This document shows positions 50,501-60,849 of a DNA stretch of 64,000 nt, piece after piece. Numbering within the stretch: the stretch's first letter is position 1; each line of letters begins with the position of its first letter. Source of the DNA: Armillaria gallica (Eukaryota > Basidiomycota > Agaricomycetes > Agaricales > Physalacriaceae); assembly GCA_037576215.1 (NCBI GenBank), contig JBANDB010000011.1:2418001-2482000 (forward strand), written 5' to 3'. A model generated the notes under the pieces. The model ran no database searches and had not been told where the DNA came from. It saw nothing but the letters and a program-made list of their open reading frames with translations. Made by a program: the position numbers and the translations under genes.

Positions 50501-51448
50501 GTAGGGAGCGCCCGTTTCTCGCAGCAACAATATGCCTTCTACATTTGCAACGAGTGGGCTTAAGGATTAAGATTAGAACCTCTTCATCGTGGAGAAGAAT
50601 CAACCCGTACCTCAAGTCAGAGGCAGGTATTGTCTGCTCTTCCGAGAAATAATCATTGACGTTGACCACAATGTGATTCCTTGCGTCCCGAATACGCTTC
50701 ACCTCCAAAACGGGCATAATCCATCCATCAACTTCTACGACAGATCCATCGATATTGTGTCCATATTCTAGAGGACAATCGGCTCCACAAGCATCCCCCA
50801 ATATTTCTTGCTGCAACTTCTCGTGCTCTGCTTCGCACATCCCGCTTTGAGAGGCATAACAGCGGATTGCCAAAAGCCTGGATCCACTGTCGAATGTAGG
50901 TGTCCAAATAATAGCAGATAGATGGGATAGCGGCCAGGATAGTTGGTCTGGCAGCTGGCGGTTTGCTTGTAGTATGCGGTAATACGCCAAAAGTAGACGA
51001 TGAAGACGAGGTTTGTCCAAATGTTGGGACGTGAGAAGGCCTTGAAAGAATGCTGGCTTTCAGCAAGAGCTGATGAAGAATACTAGAGGTAAAGTGAGCG
51101 ACAGAAAAGAGGGAAAGCGCAGCCCACGTACGGATAAAGTTCTTCGTGTACTTCTATCAATAGGCATATAGCCACAAGCTGATCCTCCGTGCAATCAGGC
51201 TGTTCAATCCAGCGGGCACAGAGGTCAAATAGGATCGGACGGTATACATCCGCAACGGTTGTGGTCAGCGCAGGTACTGCGAGAAGACGGGATAGTGTTG
51301 CCAGAGATAATTGTGTCGCGATTAATGCTGGATAGGCATTGTTAGATCGTACTTTTTCTAGAAAGAGCTGATTCTGGCGGTGAAAGTTGAAGTAGAGGGG
51401 ATCGTAAACAGTGCCCGCGTCGCACTCTTCGCCCATTTTGTGATCCAT
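35531..51448 (-). CDS. MDN1: midasin, dynein-like AAA ATPase of 60S ribosome biogenesis (several frameshifts)
   Basis: This is the REA1/MDN1 layout. The N-terminal domain (51448 to about 50560) ends in I-L-F-D-L-C-A-R-W and Y-R-I-L. Six AAA modules follow, with Walker A motifs at about 50395 (S-P-P-S-S-G-K-S), 49330 (G-E-T-G-T-G-K-T), 47905 (G-P-T-S-S-G-K), 47025 (G-E-T-G-C-G-K-T), 45765 (G-S-P-G-V-G-K-T) and 44855 (G-T-R-D-V-G-K-T). Then come a long linker (about 43700-38900), an Asp/Glu-rich region (about 38100-37280) and a C-terminal MIDAS domain (D-D-S-R-S-M-S near 36155). The protein removes assembly factors from pre-60S particles in nucleolus and nucleoplasm. The start is set at M-D-H-K-M-G, since no earlier ATG is in frame. 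Reading frames break by single bases near 50021, 48473, 47901, 44620, 38880 and 37360, perhaps also near 51040, while homology continues. Confidence 0.92.
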
Positions 51449-51704
51449 AGACCAGGGGGAGAATTTTAGGATGGGGACCCAGCTTGGTTTGAAAAAAAGT
51501 GCTTCGGAGAATGCCGATGATGCCGAACCTGGCACCAATTCGGACCGAGCATCCGATCCCAGTCATAAGAGTGGCTGTGCCAGCAACCTGAAGATAGGGG
51601 GCTGTTTCTTATTGTCTATTTCAGTGCGGCGCGTCTAATCACAGGTCCGACGAGCTCAACAATCGTCTTATCGTGATTTGTTTCTTGTTTCAATACGCTG
51701 ACCT
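51449..51704. promoter_or_regulatory. bidirectional promoter region, midasin / histidine phosphatase
   Basis: A gap of about 256 bp separates the divergent starts of midasin (minus) and the phosphatase (plus). No TATA box is obvious. Confidence 0.45.
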
Positions 51705-52829
51705 ATGGTGACATTCATTCTGGTACGTATTTCATTCCACGTCTTTTCTAAAACGCTGTTAATGAAGACGACTTAGATTAGGCATGGCGAGTCGACGGAC
51801 AACTTGGTGCGGGTGGACTTATTCACGATCATTACAATCGATTAACATCCTCCAATACGAAAACAGCATTCTGTCTGGGCAGGGTGGAAAGATGCCCCCT
51901 TATCAAACCATGGTAGATTTCTCACCTTTCGATGAAAGAATACGATTGAGCGCGATAAGACAGGTATGAAAGTGAGAATCGAAATCCAACATCCATGTCG
52001 CGCATGCATAACTCTCTCCGTAGCAGGCTAAAGCCCTCGGGGTTTCTTTTCAGATACTGAATTTGCCGCAATACACACATCCGATCTCAAACGCGCCTAC
52101 TTGACTGCTCAAGCTATCCTAGATTGTCAGGATTCGAAAGAGAAGTTGCACCTCTTGACCTCTCCCCTCCTTCGAGAGCAGCATTTCGGTGTCGCTGAAG
52201 GAAAGCCATACTCAAAGTCAAGGCCAGACGTTGTATCGAGTGGTCTCTATGCCCAAGGAATATACCCTTCTCCACGCAATCGAGACGAATCATTTCCAGA
52301 AGGCGAGAGCAGGAGCGACCTTCGCAGAAGGGCAGAGCAAGCTGTTGACGAAATTCTGCTTCCGTACGTGTGGCAATCCGCTAGAGAAGGAAACACTGGA
52401 GCTCGCGTGGCACTGATAAGCCATGGACTCTTCATCAAAGAGCTCATAGCTGCACTTGTTGCTAGAGATGCACAAGGGGAGACGACCGACCTATATTACA
52501 AAGGTCTGAGGAACACAGCCTGGGCTCGCATGACAGTGGAAGTGCAGGTAAGAATTCAGACCCAATCGCCCGTCGCGAACTCAAACCGATAATGCTTCAG
52601 ACTCCTCGCCGAGGAAGAAAACGGGTCTCGATGATAATTACCCCCGCTCAAGGTTAGGCTGACCGACTTTGATCGGAAAGACCATCTGAAGAATGTGGTG
52701 AGCTCATGGCTACAAAGGATAAAACCTTCATTAACTGCGTGAAAGGTGCGACAACAAGGGGGAATCGGTAGTTCTGCTCATGATCCACACCAAAAGGACA
52801 TTCGCTCCTTTTTCGCTGGGACATCATGA
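51705..52829 (+). CDS. histidine phosphatase (phosphoglycerate mutase-like)
   Basis: Small exons: 51705-51722, 51777-51812, 51867-51912, an 8-nt exon 51964-51971, then from 52024. The first two give M-V-T-F-I-L-I-R-H-G-E-S, with the catalytic R-H-G joined across intron 1. Then come W-A-G-W-K-D-A-P-L-S, S-D-L-K-R-A, L-R-E-Q-H-F-G and the second His in L-I-S-H-G. The C-terminal exon ends H-Q-K-D-I-R-S-F-F-A-G-T-S (stop 52827-52829). One T seems missing at 52047-52050 (S-F-S-D-T would need it), and the frame between about 52610 and 52660 is also unclear. The substrate is unknown; fungal relatives include phosphoglycerate mutase- and bisphosphatase-like proteins. Confidence 0.82.
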
Positions 52830-53034
52830 CAAGGCATTGCATAGAATACGCAGGACGAGACGTGACGAAGAGATGTATCCGTCTACAGTAACTGAATTGA
52901 AAGAGTGGGATATAGTCATCGTAGAGCTTTGTATATATACAACACGATCTAAAGCGGAGAAATTAGTATGTTGAACAAGCAGAAGATATTCAAAACACAC
53001 AAGACCTAGCCCATAACTGTACACTAGGAATTCC

Positions 53035-53401
53035 TCAATGTGAACCATACGGCAACAGTAGCTTTTTGAGCTTGTGAGTTTGATAGGGCACTGAGTGTGC
53101 TGTTTGAGCTAGCCGATTTTTCCTTGAAGGTGATTTGTGGACATTCAGGTGCGCATGACCGGCTTGACCCTAAGAAGATCAGCAAAGCACAAATGGCGAA
53201 GAAGAAGATCACGGACGCGTTTGAATGAGCTACCGGATGCTAACGACCTCCATCGCTTCTTGGTTCCCGAATGAGATTTCATTTTGTAGCCGGCTTCACG
53301 ACCGGAGAAGACGAGAATAATCTCGAGTTAAAGATGGTATAAGCTGGCATTGGGAATAGCCCCAGTGACGACGAAATGCGGCCAAATAGACTTGAGGACA
53401 T
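53035..53401 (-). CDS. mitochondrial large-subunit ribosomal protein bL35m
   Basis: Two exons: 53401-53217 and 53169-53035. An N-terminal targeting-like segment (M-S-S-S-L-F-G-R-I-S, then S-R-L-F-S-S-S-P) precedes the bL35 core M-K-S-H-S-G-T-K-K-R-W, followed after the intron by A-G-H-A-H-L-N-V-H-K-S and K-L-K-K-L-L-L-P-Y-G. The length is about 106 residues. The frame joins the leader to the core only if the four-A run (plus strand T-run 53282-53285) has one more base, so a homopolymer deletion or error is likely. The gene is too small and split to appear as one open frame. Confidence 0.88.
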
Positions 53402-53501
53402 CGGCGTCGGGTAAAGAAGTGAAGCGCCGTGATGGCTGTGTCACTGGGCCAGCTACCGACCACCACCTGGTCTTTGTTTATCTTATCCTTCGTCGGCAGC
53501 G
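53402..53501. promoter_or_regulatory. 100-bp bidirectional promoter, bL35m / UFD2
   Basis: The start codons of bL35m (53401, minus) and UFD2 (53502, plus) are separated by only 100 bp, so both transcripts must start from shared DNA or one leader is extremely short. Confidence 0.6.
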
Positions 53502-56500
53502 ATGAGCGACAATACTCTTACGACCCCTCAGGATGACGCCGAGCGTGTAGGTTTTCTCTCAATGCTGTCGTTGCTCGGATTGAAAGATAGTCTTGCAGAT
53601 TCGGCTGAAGAGGCTGGCACGATTGCAGGGCACAGCGGGCCCAGCCTCAAGTACGCCAGGCTCTACGCCTACGCCTTCTACATCTGCTACCGCGTCGACA
53701 AGTCCAACGCCAGTCGCATCCCCGTCAAAGCCGTCTACACCGTCACGTTCAGCGGCAACAAAGAAAGCAATATTCCAAACATCTCCGCCAGCAGCGCCTT
53801 CTCCTACAACGATCAAGAAAAAGGCCCCAGCAAGGTTGAGCGTCGATGCATGGACTCACGAGACTGTTGCACATATTCTTAAAGTCACTTTGGAGGTGAG
53901 CGCTTCCTATGTACTGGCTACTACTACGATATCGATCTTAATACCACTTACCTGAAGAAATCGGTGGCAGAACAAAGTGGTTACGAAACTGTATGGCTCA
54001 AACAGCTGGCGTTAGAGATAGAGGCAGAGGGGACAAGCGGTATGTGGATCTCAGTGGCTCTCATCTTGGGAAGCAGATCTCCTGACCGTTTCGCAGCGCA
54101 GAAACTTGATGAAAACCTGGTTGACAGACTGCTCATAGCGAGACTGGAGATAGACCCTCAGCAAATGAGGTAAGTGATTCGTTCGTCTTTATGCTCATCC
54201 ACCTCATAATCACCAGTGATGATTTGGAATATATGCCTGTGCTTGTCAGTTTGCCTCCGCAACAAACCGTATTCGAGTATCTAGTCGGCTGTTGGAAAAG
54301 ACTGAATGCTTCTCGTAGCGCTTTGATCAAGAAGGTACTGTATTCACCTTTGACCTCTAAGTTGACATCTAAATTTACGAGCTTTGCCAGGGTTACACGC
54401 CCGCCGACACACAGAGCGCTCTGAACAAACTGGAGAAAATTCGAGATCTCATAATCAGTTATGCTGGCCTGACATTACAAGAACCGGAGATGTTCCCTCA
54501 GCCGACTGGGTACGTCAGTATATCGGTCTTCTTCTCTCCACATTCTGATGGCTCAAGCGCAGCTGCCCTCTTGGTGCAACAGAGTTACTTTCCCCTCTCT
54601 TGTCCCTCTCGGCATTGTCGGCACCGCTACTTTCAGGACCCGTATCATCGTCAAACGTGCTCGGCCCATCAGATATAGAACAATTCTTACAAGATTTAGC
54701 GCGTCGTTTCGAGCCAGACAACGAAATAGATGGCATCCTCGGGCCTGTTGTCCAACAGCTTCTTTTTCACCCTTCACTGTTCCGGCCGGAGGGTCTTGGA
54801 GGTGGAGATGCCAGCTGGCGAGGTGTTGTCAGTGGACTTGAGGCACTGGTGTCCGTCAAAGCCATCGCGAACATGATCACAAGAATGGAAGAGTGGAATC
54901 CACCATCGGCAACTGCTCCCACATTCGAGACCGCATCTTTAATGGGACCGCTATGTCGGTTGGGTGTTTTCTCGAGAGAATGGGTGCGTTGTTATCGTGG
55001 TATTTTTGATATATGTGCTTAAGTCGAAACAGCCGGGCATCTCGCAAAGTTACTTCTCCGATCCGGAGAAACGGTCAAAGGATGATATAGAGTCATCTTA
55101 TGCCAGTCTGCGAGGGACGCTGAAGAGTCTCCAGGTTAGCCTAGTCTGCCTGTCGTCTAAACATACTCTGACATATATCTAGTCCTCACTTTTCCAAATA
55201 TTTAATACACTCGTTAGAGCCTCCGCGCAGTCGCGGGAAGCTGTTTTGGATTACTTTTCCAGAGTTATATCTCTCAATGTGAAGAGAGCCGGAATGCAGG
55301 TCAGATCAAATCCCTCGCAATGAGGTCGCGTGTCTCATCGCTTCTAGGTTGACCCCACTACTGTGGCCAGCGACAGCTTCATGGTAAACTTACAGACGGT
55401 CCTCCTACGGTTTGCCGAACCTTTCATGGACGCCAACTACACCAAGGTTCGAAATACTCCCTTATCATAAGCTTATCTTATTCTCGGACAGATGGACCGC
55501 ATTGATTCACTATACTATGCGCATTCGACTCGAATTGACCTACAGGAAGAAACTCGTATTAAAGCTACCAGTAATGAAGCCAACGAGTGGGTTGAGCAGA
55601 ATAAGGATCCTAATGGTATTTACATTTTGGGCTTGCGGAAGTGCTGACTCTGATCGTTACCTCAGCCTCTCCTTCCAACTTTATTTCTGGCATCTTCTAT
55701 CTTGCCATCGCAATGAGTCATTACGGATATCAACGAACGATACAGTCCTATACAGGACTAGGCAAGACCACCGAAGATATGCAGCGTCATTTGGATTACC
55801 TAAACGGTGATGGATCATGGATGGGGGTGAGCTATGACCTTTTTTCTGTGCAGCGACTTTGCTCAACGATCTGGTAGGGACCCATGCAAGCGCGACGTGA
55901 AGCAGCCATCAATGCAGTCAAGGTTTGCTCGTTTTTATGTCGTTCGTTCAAGCCAATAACGTTCAAAAGATCGAAATTGCAAAAATCCGGGCGTCAGAAT
56001 TCGCGTATCAAGCCCAGCTGCTAGATCCAGAACTTGTTATACGGACGCTGGGATTCACCAACTTCCTGTCTACTTGGTTAGTTCGTCAAGCGGACCCTAA
56101 GAAAACACATCCAAACCCGCAGATAGAGTAAGTGCCGTACTCTATTTAACATCGTTCTATTTATCGTTCTTTGTCAGATTGCCTCTACCAAAAGAGGTTC
56201 CCATGTCTTTCAGGGTACTTCCGGAGTATATCGTCGAGGACATTGTCGAATATTTTCTATTCGCCGTGCAGTGAGTATCACCGCTCCATCTCGACTCTGA
56301 GAAGCTTAGTTATTGGTTCAGATACTCTCCTGACAAGTTTGACCTGTCAGGCAAGACTGAGTTACTCATCTTTGTTTTGACCTTCCTTTCTTCAACATGG
56401 TACATCAAAAACCCATTTTTGAAGTCCAAAATAAATGATGTATTTTCTTTCCTGTCCTCCACGCCAAGAAACTAAAGCATTGTCAGGTTCTTTTCATAGG

Positions 56501-57952
56501 CATCTGGAACTTTGGTAGAGAACGAGACGGTGTCCTTGGATTCCTTTTGAACACGCATCCGCTGGCATTGAAGCATCTCATGTCGTCCTTGATGCATTTT
56601 TATATCGGTCCGTATCACTTCTCTCGAGTACAAGTATACGTCTTAACCTTCAATCCAGAGGTTGAACAAACTGGAGCCAGTTCACAGTTCTACGACAAAT
56701 TCAGTAAGTTTTACCGATGTTCACACAAGGATGTTATCTTAATCTGAATTATTACTTCAGATGCACGGTAAGCATTAGCAGGAGCCGATGTATCCCGTAC
56801 TTATAACCGATTTTCAGGAGGAATATATCCTCGATCTTGAAGGTAGTCTGGAACAACCCTGCCCACCGAGAGGCTCTAAATACAGAAGCCAAGTAGGATA
56901 ACGACTTCGCAGTTGGGATTCGGAGCTCATACTTTGTCTTACAGGAACGTTGACAAGTTCGTCCGTTTCGTCAACTTGATGATCAATGACGTCACATACC
57001 TTATGGACGAGTCGTTATCGGAGCTAACCCAAATACACAACATCCAAGTCGAGATGGACGATCCAGCTTGGAATACGCAAACGCAAGAGCATCGTCGTGA
57101 AAGGGAAGGTGCTCTAAGCACCTTGGAGCGCCATGCATCAGGATACATCAGCTTAAGCAGGGCAACCGTGGAGCTTCTAAAAGTTTTCACGGCTGAGACG
57201 AAAACACCGTTCATGATGCCTGAAATTGTTGACCGCTTGGCAGCGATGCTGGATTATAACCTTCATGCTTTGGTCGGACCGAAATGTAACGAGCTGAAGG
57301 TTCGAAACAAGGAAAAATATAGGTTCAACCCTAGAGCACTCCTCAGCGACATCTTGCAAGTGTTCATAAATCTCAGTGACCGAGACGAGTTCGTTAAGGC
57401 GGTCGCCAATGACGGACGAAGCTACAGCAAAGAGTTGTTCGAAACAGCTCAAGCAACTGCGCTTCGGAATAGTCTAAAGGTGGAGGCGGAAATGCAGGTA
57501 TTGAGAGATTTTGTTGAAAGGGTGGAAGTGGCGAAGGCAGCCATGGAAGCGGAAGACGAACTCGGAGATGTACCAGACGAATTCCTAGGTGCGTTGATAC
57601 AGCTGAAGCATACATCTTTACCAACTTGGTCTGCGTCAGATCCTCTAATGTACACTGTCATGCGAGACCCTGTCATTCTTCCGTCTTCTCGAGCGATTGT
57701 CGACCGATCGACAATTAAATCGCATCTACTATCAGATTCCAAGGACCCCTTCAATCGGGTTGCACTTAGTATCGAAGACGTTGTACCTGGTTTGTTTTTT
57801 CATGCATTCACACATTGTGTGGGCAACTAATATTCCTTATAGATACGGCGCTGAAAACGAGGATAGATACTTTCTTGGCAGAAAGACGGAAGAAACCGGA
57901 CACTAGTTCGCATACAGGTGATGGTGACATGCAAGTAGATTCAGATTCATGA
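53502..57952 (+). CDS. UFD2: ubiquitin conjugation factor E4 (U-box)
   Basis: A highly split gene (about 20 short exons, for example 53502-53546, 53599-53895, from 53958). The N-terminus has R-L-K-R-L-A-R-L-Q and a Ser/Thr/Pro-rich stretch. The Ufd2 core follows ([48 protein letters not shown]). The U-box lies at about 57625-57790 ([15 protein letters not shown]) without RING cysteines, as expected. The end is acidic ([11 protein letters not shown], stop 57950-57952). The protein elongates ubiquitin chains on substrates for Cdc48/proteasome delivery. I did not verify every splice junction. Confidence 0.92.
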
Positions 57953-58739
57953 GTTGTGTGCTGCTCGATTGTATGATAAATGTACTTCGAATAAGGCCTC
58001 GTATGGCACACACTGTACCATAATATCAAATCTTTTAGCAGCTGCTCTTAAGCGATGAAGCTGTGAGTCGTCCAGAGTGCCCTAAAACGCCTGATCTGTC
58101 TGCGCAATTGCATTGGCTTCTCATGTGGGTCTATTAGGTGTGTGCGAGATAGTTGAACAGTTCGCATCGGTCATTGTAGCAAAAGCTATCCTGTAATATC
58201 AACGCGCTATCTTCGATACAGTGATATGCTCTTATTTGAAAAGTTTTGATGCAGGAGGATGAGGCGGGGCATGATTAGTATAAATGTGAGCAGTAATGGC
58301 ATAGAACAGGTAGGTGACTGGACTGGCTGGACTAACCTGATCAAGGATGTTGTCGACAAGCGAGAAACATGGAGGATCTTCTTGAGAGGGACTTAGAATT
58401 ACACTGAAGTGTCAGTGTGTCAGACAGTCGCGGATAGATGTAACAATTTGCAGGAATTTATAATGTCAAATGGATAAGTTGCTCCTGCTATCGTCATCGT
58501 CACGATGATGCTCAGCTCCACGTTCATTGAACTTTTTTGTCGTTGAAAGCTATATGAGGGAGGGAAAATGCCCATAAATATTGACGGTACGATCAGACAT
58601 GTATTCAACGCTTCGGTAGTAATCGGGCTGATTCCAGAAGGATAGTCGAGTGCGACGGGATCTCTTTTATATTATGTTATGGAGAAAGTGATTTTGTAAC
58701 GTATCTAAAAAGATGCAATTGCACCACCACATTACTATT
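57953..58739. other. 787-bp intergenic region without recognised gene
   Basis: The 3' ends of UFD2 and the dioxygenase gene face each other. A minus-strand open frame (58420-58608) is short, starts without supporting context and resembles nothing known to me. Confidence 0.45.
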
Positions 58740-60568
58740 TTACCAAAAGCCAAAGCCGCCGTGACCAGAACTTCCCGAATTTCCGCCTTGAGGTCCGTTG
58801 TGATTGCTGCCGGCCTGACCGTTCAATTGGTGGCTCCCACTCTGACCATGTGGGCTGTTACCACTTTGCCCGCCGTGACCATTTTGGTTGCCACCGCTCT
58901 GCCCGCCATGATTGCCGCCTTGGTTGTTTCCGGAGTTTCCGCCTTGACCAGGAGAGCCAGCAGAACCGGAACCGCCACTGACTTGAGTAGGCGTTGCACC
59001 ACCCTGGGCTGTAGAGGATGGTGCTGCTACCGGAAGAGCAGAGGAAGAGGATGTCGGGGCAACGGGGGCTAACGAAGATGACGATGAGGTAACGGTAGCG
59101 ATGGAGGATGAGGAAGAGAACGATGATTCAAAAGAAGACGATGCGGTGGACGAGGCGCGACAGATGATCCAGGGAGTTCTCCAGTGCCCGAAGGAACAGC
59201 CCCGGATGGGATATCCGTTCCGTTTGGAGCCCCACCCATACCTCCGCCACCACCCAATGTGTTCTCATTTGCGACTCCGCCATCCTCTGTCAGAGTAGAT
59301 GCGGCAGAAATGCTATAGCTCGCTGTCAGGTCGATACCAACAGATCCCCAGCTATAAAAATAGTAGTCAGTATAGTTTTCTCTTGGAATAGCTACAAAAG
59401 CTTACGCCAGGAGGCCGTCAGAGACATCGGCACCGAGGTAGACGTATTCAAGAACAGGATCAACGCCGTTGGTCTCGTCTTCGACAGTTTGGGTCAAAAT
59501 TTGATCTTCATCGTTGGTAGTCAAAACCTGAGTATTAGAAGTGTACGGAGATGTCGCTTCAACGACCGAGATTAGATCCTGGTCGAAGAAGAGCTGGCCT
59601 GATACGATGGATCAGTAACTAGGCATACGGTCTGTAACATAGGCTCACCGACGTGGCGGACGGTATCGGTTTTTAAGGTGCTGTTGTCGAGGACCGTTCC
59701 GTCACTATGCGCGACGACATGGATGTGAGTGGCACGGGAAGTATAGTGGCCTGAAGAAGAGGCTATGAATAAAGATGCGGCGAAGCGAAATATCATCACG
59801 AACCAGGGAAAATGGTCTCGAACTGGGCATATCCCTCGTCGTTGGTCGGTTGAATGCCTCGAAGGAAAGTTTTGTCCTGTAGACAACGTGTTATACGTGT
59901 ACAATGTCAGATACACTCACAACTTACCAAGTTGGTCTCGTCGGATGAATCGCCGTTTCCACTAGCCACCACACCAGCATAAACACCGGTGGCGTTGCAG
60001 TGCCAAAAGTCGATGTACACGTTGGAAATGGGTTCACAAGTGGAGACGTCGATTAGCTCAACATCAACATAAGTGTAGACACCCTCTTGGTCCTCAGTGA
60101 TATCCGAGCGAACGTATTCACCATCAACGTAGTACGGGCCTTCCGTGGTTTCGGGATTGAGGACACAGGACGCGTTCCCTTCGAAGGGGTTGGCGTCGAC
60201 GGTCAAACCAGTCTCGTTGGAGAGATGGCTAGTTTCCAAAACTTCATCCAAAGAGAGACGCTTGTACAGATTGTCTTTATAAAAGATATGAACTTCTTAA
60301 GAAGAAAGATGAATAGAGGACAATACGAACCGGTAGGAAGGCCACGCTTGCGACGGAGGTCATCTGCTAATGCCCTACGGCGAGCGGCGGATCGTTCCAG
60401 GTGCCCACGACGACGAAGAATGTCCTGGCAGTTGCTCAGCGAACGACGAGCAGCCCGCTGGAATTCAGCACGACGTGTGACTTCCCCCTTGCTGAGAGGT
60501 GCAACAGGGTGTGCAACAGTGGCGGTCGCAGCGAGAACGAAAGACACGAGAGAAGCGAAGTTAACCAT
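58740..60568 (-). CDS. secreted intradiol dioxygenase-like protein with Gly/Asn/Gln/His-rich tail
   Basis: The ATG (60568) opens a signal peptide (M-V-N-F-A-S-L-V-S-F-V-L-A-A). A Cys/Arg-rich pro-segment leads to the dioxygenase fold: C-V-L-N-P-E-T-T-E-G-P-Y-Y (iron-ligand Tyr region), V-Y-I-D-F-W-H-C-N-A-T-G-V-Y-A-G, and R-A-T-H-I-H-V-V-A-H. About six exons. The tail (about 59250-58740) is Ser-rich and then a long G/N/Q/H repeat region ending G-F-G-F-W, stop 58740-58742. The frame changes near 59156 (one base apparently missing) and the first intron's frame is unresolved. The core family opens catechol-type rings; secreted fungal members are poorly characterised. No polyphenol specificity can be inferred. 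Confidence 0.85.
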
Positions 60569-60630
60569 ATCTCGCAAATCAAGGCAGAAGTATCCAAGGG
60601 CGATGGAATTCTCAGCAGAGACCAACCAGC

Positions 60631-60637
60631 CTTTATA
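60631..60637 (-). promoter_or_regulatory. TATA box of the dioxygenase-like gene
   Basis: TATAAAG on the minus strand, about 65 bases before the ATG. Confidence 0.5.
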
Positions 60638-60849
60638 CTTGTCGTTTCCAGTGTGCGCAGCTAGGAAAGTTCTTTCTCGATGTCTTGCGCCATCCTCCAT
60701 AGCCCTTGGCATTGATGCGACCAGTAAAAAAATACGCCGCCTGTCATTGGTCCTTTCGTTTCTCCTTACGCCTCGAGACTCGCAGCAGGGGCATGTGATA
60801 ATCTGTCCGACCGGTCGCGAGCGGTGACTAAAATTCAAAAAAATTTAAG

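Noticed and set aside
35531..51448. Midasin as a true pseudogene
   Set aside because: All domains, splice sites and motifs are kept and the lesions are isolated single bases, several in homopolymers. Sequence error is the simpler view until reads are checked.
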